Positions 1 to 9,335 are shown, counted from the stretch's first letter. The stretch is DNA of 64,000 bases from Thermotomaculum hydrothermale (GCF_016592575.1 NZ_AP017470.1:1808501-1872500); one strand, 5' to 3'. Notes: generated by a model from the letters alone, not told the origin. Numbers and translations: made by a program.

Positions 1-185
1 AAAGGCACTTTAAACAGTGCGATTGCAGCAATTACCAGAGTAAGTATTGATAACCCTGCAAGCAAATGGGTTTTCTTTTTAGCGAAAAACGCTCCGAATA
101 GCACCACTGTTGCGCCTATTATAAGCACAATCTCAGGCAGCAACAGCGAACTGCTACTTGCTATCTGAGAGAGGATGTTATTCAT
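1..185 (-). CDS. nuoN: NADH-quinone oxidoreductase subunit N, N-terminal part (cut by window edge)
   Basis: Antiporter-like membrane subunit of complex I. About 61 N-terminal residues are visible before the left window edge. The ATG sits inside the end of nuoM and overlaps its stop, which is typical for tightly coupled nuo genes. The visible part is a hydrophobic start with two predicted membrane helices (around LLLPEIVLIIGATVVLFGAF and AGLSILTLVIAAIALF). The identification rests mostly on position after nuoL and nuoM; the sequence seen is consistent but too short to prove it. Confidence 0.85.
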   Translation of the reverse strand, partial: MNNILSQIASSSSLLLPEIVLIIGATVVLFGAFFAKKKTHLLAGLSILTLVIAAIALFKVP

Positions 186-1803
186 GGTGTCCCTCTTCTG
201 CCTCTTTTTCTATTTCTTTCTTTGCTTTGTTTAAATCAAATTTAACCTGTTCCCTGCTGAAAAACCCTGGTTCAACCTGTTCAACAAGGTGGTTTACAGG
301 TGCTTCTAATGCCCTGAACAATGGCTTTGGATAAAGGCCTATCCAGAATGCAAGCAAAATCAAAGGCATAAAGTAAGCAACTTCCCTTGGTGTTAAGTCT
401 TTTAAAACACCTTTCTTGTGAAGCTCAAGGTTTTCTTCTGAAACTTCGTTGAACATTACCCTCTGATATAGCCAGAGCATATATGCAGCGCCTAAAACAA
501 TACCTGATGTTGCAACAATTGCCCAGATTGGTTTTGCCTGGAATGCACCAGCAAGTATTGTAAATTCACCAACAAAGCCATTTAACCCAGGAAGTCCTAT
601 TGATGATAAAGTCATTATCATAAACACGGTTGCGTAAACAGGCATAATCTTTGATAATCCGCCGTACTCTTTAATAAGCCTTGTGTGCTTTCTCTCATAA
701 ACAATACCAACTATCAAGAAGAGTGCGCCTGTTGAAATACCGTGGTTAATCATCTGGATAATTGAACCGTTAATTCCATTTGGATTTAAGGCAAAAAGAC
801 CAAGCATACACATACCAAGGTGGGAAACGGATGAGTATGCAACAAGCTTTTTCATATCCTTCTGAATAAGTGCAACTAAAGCACCGTAAATAATACCTAC
901 AATTGCTAAGAATACAAAGTAAGGTAACAGAGCCTTTGTTGCATCAGGAAAAATAGGAAGCAAGAATCTCAAAAATCCGTAAGTTCCCATCTTTAAGAGA
1001 ACACCGGCAAGGATTACTGAACCTGCTGTCGGTGCTTCAACGTGAGCATCTGGCAACCATGTGTGGAATGGGAACATTGGAACCTTAATTGCAAATCCTA
1101 AAAAGAATGCAATTGCAAGCAAGTACTGCCAGGTTTTTGAAGTGTGGGCAGCAATGTATGATGCAAGCTGATGGTAAGACTGAATATCAAATGTCCACAC
1201 ACCGTTAACCTTGTGGTTGTAAAAGTAAAGTGCAAGGATTGCCACAAGCATTAAAACAGAACCTGCAAGTGTATAGAGGAAGAACTTGATTGCTGCATAA
1301 AGCTTCCTTGGGCCTCCCCATACTCCAATAAGGAAGTACATTGGAACAAGCATTACTTCCCAGAAAACATAAAACAAGAAGAAGTCTTCTGCAATAAATA
1401 CCCCTAACATACCTGTCTGCAAAAGCAGCAACAGAACATAGTACTCTTTTTCTCTGTGCTTAATAGCTTCAAAGGAAGACCAAATAGCAATAAAACCCAA
1501 TAAAGTCGTTAAAAGAACGAGAACCAAAGATATACCGTCAATCCCAACTGCATACCTTATACCTAATGAAGGAATCCAGCTAACACTTTCCTCAAACTGC
1601 ATCTTCCATGTTGTTGGGTCATAGTAAAACCACAACGGAAGTGAAAGAATGAAATCAACAACCGCAATAAAGAACGCACTGTACTTTATTGCCTTTGTGT
1701 TTTCCTTGTTCAGGAAAAGTGCTATAAGTATCGCTCCAATTGTCGGTAAAAAGGTTACAATTGTTAAAATTGGAAACCCTAACACATTGTTCACATTACT
1801 CAT
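178..1803 (-). CDS. nuoM: NADH-quinone oxidoreductase subunit M
   Basis: Proton-pumping antiporter-like membrane subunit of complex I, 541 residues with about 14 hydrophobic helices. The family signature FWEVMLVPMYFLIG places the conserved membrane glutamate at residue 149. The broken-helix region reads VPMFPFHTWLPDAHVEAPT, and a lysine precedes it in GFAIKVPMFP. The C-terminus is charged and ends in His-His-Glu. It lies between nuoL (20 bases upstream) and nuoN, whose start overlaps the stop codon, so the genes are cotranscribed. Length and motifs are normal for NuoM. Confidence 0.97.
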   Translation of the reverse strand: MSNVNNVLGFPILTIVTFLPTIGAILIALFLNKENTKAIKYSAFFIAVVDFILSLPLWFYYDPTTWKMQFEESVSWIPSLGIRYAVGIDGISLVLVLLTTLLGFIAIWSSFEAIKHREKEYYVLLLLLQTGMLGVFIAEDFFLFYVFWEVMLVPMYFLIGVWGGPRKLYAAIKFFLYTLAGSVLMLVAILALYFYNHKVNGVWTFDIQSYHQLASYIAAHTSKTWQYLLAIAFFLGFAIKVPMFPFHTWLPDAHVEAPTAGSVILAGVLLKMGTYGFLRFLLPIFPDATKALLPYFVFLAIVGIIYGALVALIQKDMKKLVAYSSVSHLGMCMLGLFALNPNGINGSIIQMINHGISTGALFLIVGIVYERKHTRLIKEYGGLSKIMPVYATVFMIMTLSSIGLPGLNGFVGEFTILAGAFQAKPIWAIVATSGIVLGAAYMLWLYQRVMFNEVSEENLELHKKGVLKDLTPREVAYFMPLILLAFWIGLYPKPLFRALEAPVNHLVEQVEPGFFSREQVKFDLNKAKKEIEKEAEEGHHE

Positions 1804-1823
1804 TTACCCACTCTCCTCTTTCT

Positions 1824-3950
1824 TTATCTAAATATGTAATAACCGATTAAAACTATAAACCCAAGTGCCATAACAAACGCATAGGTTTGAACATAACCTG
1901 TTTGTACCCTTCTGAAAAGATAACCTATGCCTTCAACCGTCTGTCCAACAATGTTTACCAGGCCGTCAACAACAATTCTGTCAAAGTATCCGCTTGCCTC
2001 TGAAACCATGATAGTAAAATGTCTTGCGCCGTTAACAATTCCGTCAACAACCCAGACATCAAAACCCCAGAGGTAAGTACCTAAATTCTTTGTAGCCTGA
2101 ACAAACATTGCTTCATATATTTCGTCAACAAAGAACTTGTTGTGAACAACATGGAAAACACCGCTAAATGTATTGACAAATTTTTCAGGTAAATCTGGCC
2201 TTTTAATGTAAAAGAGGTATGCAATACCGATACCAATTAAAGCAATCAGTATTGAAAGCCCCATAAAGCCAAACTCAACCGCTTCGCTTGCATGGTGTGT
2301 TGCACGCAGGAAATGAGGATGCCTTAAAGCAGGCTCAAGCCACTCTTCAAGCATATTGGGAATATGCCCTAAATACTTTCCTAAAAGCTGAGGAAATCCA
2401 AGGTAACCGCCTAAAAGAGCGCCTGCGGCAAGAATTATCAAAGGCCATGTCATAACCTTGGGAGATTCGTGAATATGCTTTTTCTCCTCCTCTGTTCCCT
2501 TAAATTCTCCAAAGAAAGTCATAAAAACAAGCCTGAACATATAGAAAGCGGTAAACCCAGCGGCAATTGCCCCTAACAGCCAGTAAAACCAGTAAATCTT
2601 ATGCCCATAAACAAGAGCCATCTCTGCATTCTTCCAGAGGATTTCATCCTTTGAGAAGAAACCAGAAAAACCGGGGATTCCGGCAATTGCCAAAGTTGCA
2701 ATCAAGAATGTCCAGTATGTTGTAGGCATCAACTTCCTTAACCCGCCCATATTTCTCATATCCTGCGGGTCTTTATGATGCTCGTTTGTTTTGTGATAAG
2801 CATGGTGCATAGCATGGATAATAGAACCTGAACCCAAAAACAGGCAAGCTTTAAAAAAAGCGTGAGTCATAACATGGAAAATACCTGCCCAGTATGCAGC
2901 AGCACCCATTGCCATAAACATATAGCCTAACTGTGAAACTGTTGAATATGCAAGCACCTTCTTTATGTCGTACTGTGCAGTGCCTATAATTGCGGAAAAT
3001 AGTGCTGTTGTTGCTCCAACAAGGCCAACAACCATTAAAGCTATAGGTGCGTTTGAATAGATAGCACTTGACCTTGCTATCATGTAAAGCCCTGAAGTTA
3101 CCATTGTAGCAGCGTGAATAAGAGCAGAAACAGGAGTTGGGCCTGCCATAGCATCAGGCAACCACACATAGAGTGGAATCTGAGCAGATTTTCCTGTTGC
3201 ACCAATAAAAAGGCAAACACCAATTATGTTAAAAAGCATCTGCCCTGAAATGTGCCAGTTTCCATAGTTGAAACCCATCTGGTAAACTTCAGCAACCCTT
3301 GAGAAAACCTGGTCAAAGTTTAAAGACCCAAATGCAACAAATATAAACATCAAACCAATAACAAAACCAAAGTCTCCAACCCTGTTTACAATAAACGCTT
3401 TTTTACCTGCATCTGATGCAAACTTTTTGTCAAAGTAATAACCGATAAGAAGGTAAGAACATAGCCCAACGCCTTCCCATCCGATAAACATCATCAGGTA
3501 ATTTCCACCTAAAACAAGGATAAGCATTGAACCCATAAAGAGGTTAAGGTATGCAAAGTACCTTGCAAACCCCTCTTCTTCCCACATATACCCTATTGAG
3601 TAAATGTGGATTACAAAACCAACGCCTGTAACAACAAGCCCCATTACAGCTGACAACGGGTCTAACTTAAATTCCCATGCAACATTGAATACTGCATTTA
3701 AATTGTTTGAGATATGTGCAGCACCAACATTTATCCAATCAAATAGGTGAACAGTTACATTCCTCGCTTCAGCAGGAAGTTTTGCAAGTTCAAAAACAGA
3801 TAGCACCATCAGTATAAAAGAAAGTGCAACTGTTGTGTTTGCAATAGCAGCAACTGTTTTTTTGGAAAACCTCTTCCTGCCAACAAGCCCATTAATAAAA
3901 GTCCCGATAAAAGGAAACAGCGGTACTAACCAGATATACTTCATAAACAT
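1824..3950 (-). CDS. nuoL: NADH-quinone oxidoreductase subunit L
   Basis: Largest antiporter-like subunit of complex I, 708 residues, with the lateral amphipathic helix expected at the C-terminus. Diagnostic segments are GWEGVGLCSYLLIGYY (carrying the conserved glutamate), GKSAQIPLYVWLPDAMAGPT and the His-rich loop HAMHHAYHKTNEHH between membrane helices. The start MFMKY follows nuoK by four bases; a second Met at position 3 could equally be used. The role is proton translocation coupled to quinone reduction by the rest of the operon. Nothing in the sequence looks degraded. Confidence 0.97.
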   Translation of the reverse strand: MFMKYIWLVPLFPFIGTFINGLVGRKRFSKKTVAAIANTTVALSFILMVLSVFELAKLPAEARNVTVHLFDWINVGAAHISNNLNAVFNVAWEFKLDPLSAVMGLVVTGVGFVIHIYSIGYMWEEEGFARYFAYLNLFMGSMLILVLGGNYLMMFIGWEGVGLCSYLLIGYYFDKKFASDAGKKAFIVNRVGDFGFVIGLMFIFVAFGSLNFDQVFSRVAEVYQMGFNYGNWHISGQMLFNIIGVCLFIGATGKSAQIPLYVWLPDAMAGPTPVSALIHAATMVTSGLYMIARSSAIYSNAPIALMVVGLVGATTALFSAIIGTAQYDIKKVLAYSTVSQLGYMFMAMGAAAYWAGIFHVMTHAFFKACLFLGSGSIIHAMHHAYHKTNEHHKDPQDMRNMGGLRKLMPTTYWTFLIATLAIAGIPGFSGFFSKDEILWKNAEMALVYGHKIYWFYWLLGAIAAGFTAFYMFRLVFMTFFGEFKGTEEEKKHIHESPKVMTWPLIILAAGALLGGYLGFPQLLGKYLGHIPNMLEEWLEPALRHPHFLRATHHASEAVEFGFMGLSILIALIGIGIAYLFYIKRPDLPEKFVNTFSGVFHVVHNKFFVDEIYEAMFVQATKNLGTYLWGFDVWVVDGIVNGARHFTIMVSEASGYFDRIVVDGLVNIVGQTVEGIGYLFRRVQTGYVQTYAFVMALGFIVLIGYYIFR

Positions 3951-3954
3951 AGGC

Positions 3955-4257
3955 CTATCCCTTCAACTCATTAAAATGGTCTATTTGAATAGAATTTTTA
4001 TTCCTGTAAAGAGCCACCGCGATTGCCAGGCCTATGGCCACCTCGCTCGCCGCAACGCACATAACAAATATGGCAAAAACCTGTCCTGCAACATTGTCTA
4101 AATACCTTGAAAAGGCAATCAGGTTAACATTTGCCGCATTCATCATCAACTCTAATGACATAAGCATAATAAGAGCATTTCTTCTAATTAAAACACCTAA
4201 AACCCCTATTGAAAAAAGAATAACTGAATAAATTAAAACATGGCTTATCGGTATCAT
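3955..4257 (-). CDS. nuoK: NADH-quinone oxidoreductase subunit K
   Basis: Small membrane subunit of complex I, 100 residues with three transmembrane helices. Both conserved intramembrane glutamates used in the proton path are visible, in SLELMMNAAN and in AASEVAIGLA. The start codon overlaps the nuoJ stop (ATGA-type overlap). Length is the standard 100-105 residues of the family. Confidence 0.97.
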   Translation of the reverse strand: MIPISHVLIYSVILFSIGVLGVLIRRNALIMLMSLELMMNAANVNLIAFSRYLDNVAGQVFAIFVMCVAASEVAIGLAIAVALYRNKNSIQIDHFNELKG

Positions 4258-4781
4258 TGTTCCGTCCTCGCTTTTGTTAGAATTATCGCGCCAATTAAAG
4301 CGACAAGAAGAAGAACAGACGCAATTTCAAATGGAAGAATAAACTTTGTGTAAAGTGTCATAGCCACAGCCTCTGTACTTCCGCCTGCAATTATGTTGTG
4401 TACAACCTTAGGTGCTTCTCCAAAAGGCATTGCATAAAAGGTTGCACCTAAAAGAACAATTAAAGCAATGACTAAAATAACAGACACAAGGGAATAGGTG
4501 TTGTAAAGCCTTAAATTCTCCAATTTATGCAGAGCAACAAGCAAAACCACAAAGAGGAATAGAACAATTATACCCCCTGCATAAACAAGCAATTGAACAG
4601 CAGCAAGGAATTCTGAATCAAACAAAAGGTAAATCCCCGCAACTAAAATCATTGTAAAAAGCATTGCAATAACCGAGTGAATCGCATTCTTTGAAAATAC
4701 AATTCCCAGAGCGGTTACAATGCTCAACCCCATTACAATATAGATAAGGTAATGGGATAAAAATTGACTTAACGCTTCCAT
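4254..4781 (-). CDS. nuoJ: NADH-quinone oxidoreductase subunit J
   Basis: Membrane subunit of complex I, 175 residues and five predicted helices. The reading frame is open for a further 36 codons upstream, but those codons overlap the end of nuoI and give a charged, unlikely N-terminus. I therefore place the start at the ATG giving MEALSQFLSHYL, which has a G-rich SD (GGGGGG) just upstream. The conserved NuoJ pattern LLVYAGGIIVLFLFVVLL is present at about residues 54-71. nuoI stops 10 bases upstream and nuoK overlaps downstream. Confidence 0.95.
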   Translation of the reverse strand: MEALSQFLSHYLIYIVMGLSIVTALGIVFSKNAIHSVIAMLFTMILVAGIYLLFDSEFLAAVQLLVYAGGIIVLFLFVVLLVALHKLENLRLYNTYSLVSVILVIALIVLLGATFYAMPFGEAPKVVHNIIAGGSTEAVAMTLYTKFILPFEIASVLLLVALIGAIILTKARTEQ

Positions 4782-4791
4782 CTGCCCCCCC

Positions 4792-5250
4792 TTACTTCTT
4801 GTACTCCACCTTAGGGGTGGGAACATACATTTTTTCTTTGTTAAAGTAAAAATCCTTTCTTGAGTACTGTGCAAGCTCGTATTCATCATTTAGCTTAATA
4901 GCACCAAAGTTGCACGACTCAACACAGAGCCCACAGAAAATACATCTATCCATATTAAAGTTATACTCTTCAGGATACCTTGTTTTTCTGCCCTCTTTTT
5001 TACCAGGCTTAATCTCAATAACCTGAGTGGGGCAAATCCTTACGCATGCCATACAGCATACGCATTTGTCCTCACCGTTTTCGTCTTTTAGTAAAGTAAG
5101 CCTTCCTCTAAACCTCGGAAAAGGCTTTAACTTTTGCTTAGGATACTGCACAGTTACAGTTTTCTTAAACTGATGCTTAAATGTAACGGCAGCACCCTGT
5201 ATCAAATCCTTGTAATTGAATGTCTTTATAAAATTCACTAACCCCTTCAC
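4792..5250 (-). CDS. nuoI: NADH-quinone oxidoreductase subunit I (8Fe ferredoxin-like)
   Basis: Peripheral-arm subunit carrying clusters N6a and N6b, 152 residues. Two CxxCxxCxxxC motifs are seen: C63/C66/C69/C73 and C103/C106/C109/C113, each binding a 4Fe-4S cluster. The start is a GTG (KGLVNFIKTF follows). In complex I this subunit passes electrons towards NuoB. Since no nuoE/F/G genes accompany it here, the immediate electron donor of the complex is not defined by this window. Confidence 0.97.
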   Translation of the reverse strand: MKGLVNFIKTFNYKDLIQGAAVTFKHQFKKTVTVQYPKQKLKPFPRFRGRLTLLKDENGEDKCVCCMACVRICPTQVIEIKPGKKEGRKTRYPEEYNFNMDRCIFCGLCVESCNFGAIKLNDEYELAQYSRKDFYFNKEKMYVPTPKVEYKK

Positions 5251-5262
5251 TTTGCCACCTCT

Positions 5263-6276
5263 TTACTTCAATAAAAAGAATGCTGTAATAAAAATGTTAA
5301 TCAAGGTTACCGGGATAAAGAACTTCCAGCCTATCTGCATCAACTGGTCATACCTGTACCTTGGATAGGTTGCCCTAATCCACAGATACCCAAAAAGGAA
5401 TAAACCAACCTTGATTGCAAACCATACAAAAGACGGAATAGGTAAAAACCCCAAACCGTAGAATGGCTGCCAGCCACCTAAGAAACAGATTGTTGCAATT
5501 GATGAAACAACAATCATATTTGCGTATTCAGCAAGGTAGAAGAAAGCAAACTTCATACCTGAATACTCTGTGTGAAATCCTGCAACAAGCTCTGTTTCCG
5601 CCTCAGGCAAATCGTAAGGAGCCCTGTTTGTCTCAGCAACTGCACAGGCAATATAAACAAGAAATGCTAAAATTTGCGGAAAAACAAACCACATATCCTT
5701 TTGAGCCTCAACAATTCCCCTTGTTGAAAGGGTATTTGCCATCATAACAGGGCCTACCAGAGCCAGTGTTAATGGCACCTCATAGGAAACCATCTGGGCA
5801 GCGGAACGAAGCCCACCTAAAAGTGGATACTTTGAATTTGATGCCCAGCCGCCTAAAAGTATGCCGTAAATCCCAATTGAGGAGATGGCAAGTATATACA
5901 AAATACCAATGTTTAAGTCCGATATCACAGCAGGAACAGGCTCTTTCGCCAGTCCAAACAATGTGGTTTCACTTCCCCATGGAACAACTAAAAATGAAAG
6001 CAATGCTGGTACAATAGAAATTGTCGGGGCAATCCAGTAAACAAGTTTATCAGCCTTTAAAGGAATAATATCCTCTTTTAAAAATAGCTTTAGACCATCA
6101 GCAATAGGCTGTAATAAACCATATGGTCCAACCCTCATAGGACCTAACCTTACCTGCATAAAAGCAATTACCTTTCTCTCAGCATAAGTCAAAAACAATA
6201 CCACTAACAAAACCACAAGGAAAACCGCAATAATTTTAGCGGTAGGTAGCAACACATAAGCAGTCGTCCAGTCCAT
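5263..6276 (-). CDS. nuoH: NADH-quinone oxidoreductase subunit H
   Basis: Membrane subunit forming the quinone chamber with NuoB and NuoD, 337 residues with eight predicted helices. The conserved loop [19 protein letters not shown] is at about residues 43-61. A second conserved acidic loop reads [20 protein letters not shown]. It follows nuoD by nine bases and precedes nuoI by twelve, so it belongs to the same transcript. Length and motifs are standard. Confidence 0.97.
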   Translation of the reverse strand: MDWTTAYVLLPTAKIIAVFLVVLLVVLFLTYAERKVIAFMQVRLGPMRVGPYGLLQPIADGLKLFLKEDIIPLKADKLVYWIAPTISIVPALLSFLVVPWGSETTLFGLAKEPVPAVISDLNIGILYILAISSIGIYGILLGGWASNSKYPLLGGLRSAAQMVSYEVPLTLALVGPVMMANTLSTRGIVEAQKDMWFVFPQILAFLVYIACAVAETNRAPYDLPEAETELVAGFHTEYSGMKFAFFYLAEYANMIVVSSIATICFLGGWQPFYGLGFLPIPSFVWFAIKVGLFLFGYLWIRATYPRYRYDQLMQIGWKFFIPVTLINIFITAFFLLK

Positions 6277-6285
6277 AGATTCCCC

Positions 6286-7386
6286 CTACCTGTCTATTTC
6301 GCCTAAAACAACATCAAGGGTACCGATAATAGCAACTGTATCAGCAACCATGTGCCCTTTGCACATCGGCTTTAATCCTTGAAGGTTAACAAATGAAGGC
6401 CCTCTAACCTTTAATCTATACGGGCCAGTCCCCTTGCCATCACTTATCAGATAGTATCCCAATTCTCCCTTTGGTGCTTCAATTGAATGGTAAACCTCAC
6501 CTTTTGGAAGTTTTAATGTTTTGGGAACCTTTGCCCTGAAATCACCTTCAGGCATTCCCTCTAAAGCCTGCTCAACAATCCTTAGAGACTGCCTCATCTC
6601 TTTCAATCTAACCTTATACCTCGCATAAGTATCACACCCGTCTTCAACGGCAACTTCCCAGTCAAGCTCATCGTAAACCTCGTAAGGCTCAACCTTTCTT
6701 ATATCGTATGGAACACCTGAACCCCTTAAAACAGGACCAGAAAGGCCTAAATTTATAGCATCTTCTGCTGAAATCACACCAACATTTATTGTTCTCTTCT
6801 TCCAGATTCTGTTTTCAGTTAAAAGCGCTTCGTAATCCTCCATCCTTGAAGGAAAAATTTTAATAAACTCTTTTACCTTTTTATCAAAACCTTCCGGTAT
6901 GTCTTCCTTTAAACCACCGTATCTAAAAGTGGTTGTTAAAAGCCTTCCGCCTGTGTACATCTCAAACATATCAAGAATCATCTCTCTTTCACGGAAAGCA
7001 TAGAGGAATACAGTCATTGCCCCAATATCAAGGGCATGTGTGGCAAGCCACAACAAGTGAGAAGCAATCCTGTTTAACTCTGTCAAAAGCACCCTGAAAT
7101 ACTTAGCCTTTCTTGGAACTTCAACACCGCCTAACTTCTCAAGCGTCTCAATATAACCTAAATTGTTAGAAACAGCGGCAATATAATCAAGCCTGTCGGT
7201 AAGGGTTAAAGCCTGCAAATAATTAAAGTTTTCAGCAAGCTTTTCAACCCCTCTGTGGAGGTACCCAATTTCAGGCTCTAAATCAACTATTGTCTCGCCG
7301 TCAAGTTTAAGTTTAAGCCTTAAAACACCGTGAGTTGATGGGTGCTGCGGCCCCATGTTTAATTCAACTATCTCTCTCTTAAACAT
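6286..7386 (-). CDS. nuoD: NADH-quinone oxidoreductase subunit D (49 kDa type)
   Basis: Quinone-binding subunit of the peripheral arm, 366 residues. The N-terminal signature MGPQHPSTHGVLRLKLKLDG and the EPEIGYLHRGVEKLAE segment are intact. The C-terminal PMCKGHMVADTVAIIGTLDVVLGEIDR-type ending is also present, as expected for the [NiFe]-hydrogenase large-subunit fold without metal ligands. nuoC is a separate gene here, not fused to nuoD as in enterobacteria. The gene begins four bases after nuoC. Confidence 0.97.
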   Translation of the reverse strand: MFKREIVELNMGPQHPSTHGVLRLKLKLDGETIVDLEPEIGYLHRGVEKLAENFNYLQALTLTDRLDYIAAVSNNLGYIETLEKLGGVEVPRKAKYFRVLLTELNRIASHLLWLATHALDIGAMTVFLYAFREREMILDMFEMYTGGRLLTTTFRYGGLKEDIPEGFDKKVKEFIKIFPSRMEDYEALLTENRIWKKRTINVGVISAEDAINLGLSGPVLRGSGVPYDIRKVEPYEVYDELDWEVAVEDGCDTYARYKVRLKEMRQSLRIVEQALEGMPEGDFRAKVPKTLKLPKGEVYHSIEAPKGELGYYLISDGKGTGPYRLKVRGPSFVNLQGLKPMCKGHMVADTVAIIGTLDVVLGEIDR

Positions 7387-7390
7387 AAGC

Positions 7391-8056
7391 CTAATCCTCT
7401 TCCCTTAATTTTCTTACCAACCTTGCGGTATACTCTTCTCTTCCCTCTATCTTGCTCTCATCCTTTCTCAAAGGATGGCCAACCCAGTCATCAGGGAGAA
7501 GAATCCTTTTAAGGTTGTCTCTTCCGGTGAAAACAATACCCATTAAATCGTATGCTTCCCTTTCGTGAAAATCAGCGGTTTTCCATATATCCATAACGGA
7601 AGGAACCTTTTCGCCGTCATCAAGGAAAACCTTAACCCTCATTCTCTTATTCATCTTTACAGAGTAAAAATGATAGGAAAGCCCAAACCTCTTCGGTGCA
7701 CCTTCAAACTTCAGGTAATCAACCGAAGAGATATCCGCAAGGTAATCAAACCCAAAATCTTTTATTTTCTGAAATGAATCAAGGTAATTTTCGTTATTTT
7801 CTATAACAACATTAAACTCACCTACAGAAACATAAGCCTCTTTTACATTATCGCCTAACTCTTTCAAAATATTCTTCTGCCAGTCTTCCTTTGGTTCTTC
7901 CTTTGGTGCAACAACAATCTGAGGCTTTGGAGGAACTTTCTTTGCAGCCACTTTAGCCTTTGCATCAGCATTAGGTTTAGCCTTTGGAGCTTCCTTTTTT
8001 ACCTCTTCCTTTTTGTTGACTTCAGGAGAGGGAGTATTTTTTACTTCATCAGACAT
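7391..8056 (-). CDS. nuoC: NADH-quinone oxidoreductase subunit C with low-complexity N-terminal extension
   Basis: 30 kDa subunit of the peripheral arm, 221 residues. The core domain starts near residue 60 ([18 protein letters not shown]), and the conserved end reads [18 protein letters not shown] followed by [14 protein letters not shown]. The first ~58 residues are a Lys/Ala/Pro/Glu-rich extension (for example [20 protein letters not shown]), likely disordered and not part of the family core. The start overlaps nuoB by eight bases. I cannot tell what the extension does; it could be a flexible tether. Confidence 0.95.
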   Translation of the reverse strand: MSDEVKNTPSPEVNKKEEVKKEAPKAKPNADAKAKVAAKKVPPKPQIVVAPKEEPKEDWQKNILKELGDNVKEAYVSVGEFNVVIENNENYLDSFQKIKDFGFDYLADISSVDYLKFEGAPKRFGLSYHFYSVKMNKRMRVKVFLDDGEKVPSVMDIWKTADFHEREAYDLMGIVFTGRDNLKRILLPDDWVGHPLRKDESKIEGREEYTARLVRKLREED

Positions 8057-8552
8057 TTATCCCCTCCTTGATATACTTGTCTCTCAATGAAGACTTCATA
8101 ATCTTATCCTGAAGCCTCATAAAACCGTACAAAAGAGACTCAGGCCTTGGCGGACATCCAGGAATATAAACATCAACAGGCACAATCTTATCAACCCCCT
8201 GCAATGTTGAGTAAGAATCAAACAACCCGCCAGAATTTGCACATGCACCCATTGATATAACCCACTTTGGCTCAGGCATCTGGTCATAAACCTTTCTCAC
8301 AACCGGTGCCATTTTCAGGGTAACAGTGCCTGCAACAATCATTAAATCTGACTGCCTTGGAGTAGCCCTGAAAATACCTGCGCCAAACCTATCCATATCA
8401 AACCTTGACGCACCTGTCGCCATCATCTCAATGGCACAGCATGCAAGGCCGAATGTCATTGGCCAAACAGAAGACTTCCTGGCCCAGTTAAAAACCCATT
8501 CAAGCCTTGTTGTAATAAGAAACTTATCAATTAATTCCTGTGTTACTCCCAC
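8049..8552 (-). CDS. nuoB: NADH-quinone oxidoreductase subunit B (cluster N2)
   Basis: Carries the terminal 4Fe-4S cluster N2 next to the quinone site. With the GTG start chosen here the protein is 167 residues and begins [11 protein letters not shown]. The cluster ligands are the tandem cysteines C38-C39 ([12 protein letters not shown]), C104 (MGACANSGG) and C133 (IPGCPPRPE). An ATG 21 bases further upstream is in frame but lacks an SD, whereas the GTG has a GGGGG tract about eight bases upstream. Either start overlaps the end of nuoA. Confidence 0.95.
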   Translation of the reverse strand: MGVTQELIDKFLITTRLEWVFNWARKSSVWPMTFGLACCAIEMMATGASRFDMDRFGAGIFRATPRQSDLMIVAGTVTLKMAPVVRKVYDQMPEPKWVISMGACANSGGLFDSYSTLQGVDKIVPVDVYIPGCPPRPESLLYGFMRLQDKIMKSSLRDKYIKEGINV

Positions 8553-8902
8553 TCCAACGCCCCCTTCTTCCATGCATAGACATAACCAAAGATTAATATC
8601 AAAAGGAAAATGCCCATTTCAATAAATCCGAAAAGGCCTAACGCTCTGTACTTAACGGCCCACGGATAGAGAAATATTGTTTCAACATCAAAAATCAAAA
8701 ACACAACCGCAACCACATAGTACCTTACATTAAAATTTTCCCTTGCTTCGGTAATCTCTTCAATACCGCACTCGTACGGCGAAAGTTTAGACTTGCTAAA
8801 CTTTGAAGGCCTGAAAAACCTTGCTATCGCCAGAGTTATTAGCGGAAAAAGAATCGCAATTACAAGGAAAATCAACAGTGGAATATACTGTGCGTGGGAC
8901 AA
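8543..8902 (-). CDS. nuoA: NADH-quinone oxidoreductase subunit A, first gene of the nuo operon
   Basis: Small membrane subunit of complex I, 119 residues with three helices. The conserved segments [20 protein letters not shown] and [15 protein letters not shown] are present. The start codon is TTG, preceded by a strong SD (AGGAGGG) four bases upstream; no ATG or GTG fits. It is the 5' end of the operon, with the promoter region in the 288 bases up to the accessory island. Confidence 0.96.
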   Translation of the reverse strand: MSHAQYIPLLIFLVIAILFPLITLAIARFFRPSKFSKSKLSPYECGIEEITEARENFNVRYYVVAVVFLIFDVETIFLYPWAVKYRALGLFGFIEMGIFLLILIFGYVYAWKKGALEWE

Positions 8903-8957
8903 GGTTCCCTCCTTTTAAATAGAGTCAAGACACAAAAAATCCAATCATTTAAAAACT

Positions 8958-8981
8958 ATCACAAAATGTGATGTAAATCAA
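8958..8981 (-). promoter_or_regulatory. Candidate Crp/Fnr-family operator upstream of nuoA
   Basis: On the minus strand TTGATTTACATCAC (8968-8981) matches the Fnr-type consensus TTGAT-N4-ATCAA at nine of ten defined positions. It overlaps a second perfect inverted repeat, ATCAC-N5-GTGAT (8958-8972). The Fnr-like site ends about 65 bases upstream of the nuoA start codon. Family knowledge links such sites to oxygen, redox or cAMP control; actual binding is inferred. Confidence 0.45.
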
Positions 8982-9144
8982 TTTATTATTGTTTTTGTAA
9001 TACTGACAGAAAATAGCAAACTGATGCAAAAAAAGTTTGATACCACACTTTAAATTATCTTTTTACATTGAAAATAATTTTATAAGTTTGATTTAAAGTA
9101 ATAATAATAATTTTTAGGTTTTTCTCCCTGCTTTTTTTGTATAG

Positions 9145-9160
9145 TGTCATTTGATAGAAT
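9145..9160 (+). promoter_or_regulatory. Cassette 1 extended -10 promoter
   Basis: TG-A-TAGAAT (-10 hexamer 9155-9160) matches the extended -10 consensus TGnTATAAT with one mismatch. The stretch is repeated at the same place in every cassette. No good -35 is visible. It follows a degraded terminator half (CCTGCTTTTTTT, 9127-9138) whose left stem arm is missing, marking the left edge of the array. Confidence 0.65.
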
Positions 9161-9190
9161 TTTAAAGAAAAAGGAATAAGGATTTAGGGA

Positions 9191-9313
9191 ATGAATAGCA
9201 GCAAACTTGGAGCGTTGGAAAGAAAAATAACATCTGAAAAAATAGATGATGCAATAACTACTCCTATAGAAAAGACAATAAATGACAAGTTGTCTAAAGG
9301 AAATGATAATTAA
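9191..9313 (+). CDS. Cassette 1 leader ORF, 40-residue peptide
   Basis: Small ORF starting ATG with an AAGGA-type SD, giving MNSSKLGALERKITSEKIDD and a further 20 residues. A copy in cassette 6 differs at only a few residues and uses TTG as start. The peptide is charged, without a signal sequence or membrane segment. Translation is not proven. Conservation of SD, start and frame in the duplicate supports it, but the two cassettes are recent copies. It could be a functional leader peptide, one partner of a two-gene module, or the remnant C-terminus of a longer ancestral protein. Confidence 0.5.
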   Translation: MNSSKLGALERKITSEKIDDAITTPIEKTINDKLSKGNDN

Positions 9314-9335
9314 TAAAAATACAAAGGAGTTGTCT

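Larger units (their letters stand above)
8903..9190. other. Intergenic region between nuo operon and accessory island
   Basis: 288 bases without a confident gene on either strand. It holds the leader and upstream control region of nuoA (a Crp/Fnr-like palindrome at 8958-8981) and, at its right end, a degraded terminator half (9126-9138) and the first cassette promoter. The middle, about 8985-9120, is very AT-rich and shows no recognisable feature. A minus-strand open frame here is low-complexity Phe/Ile/Tyr-rich and was discarded. Confidence 0.6.

Noticed and set aside
4782-4889. Longer nuoJ start adding 36 residues
   Set aside because: The extension overlaps nuoI, is charged and not membrane-like, and the internal ATG has the strong SD.
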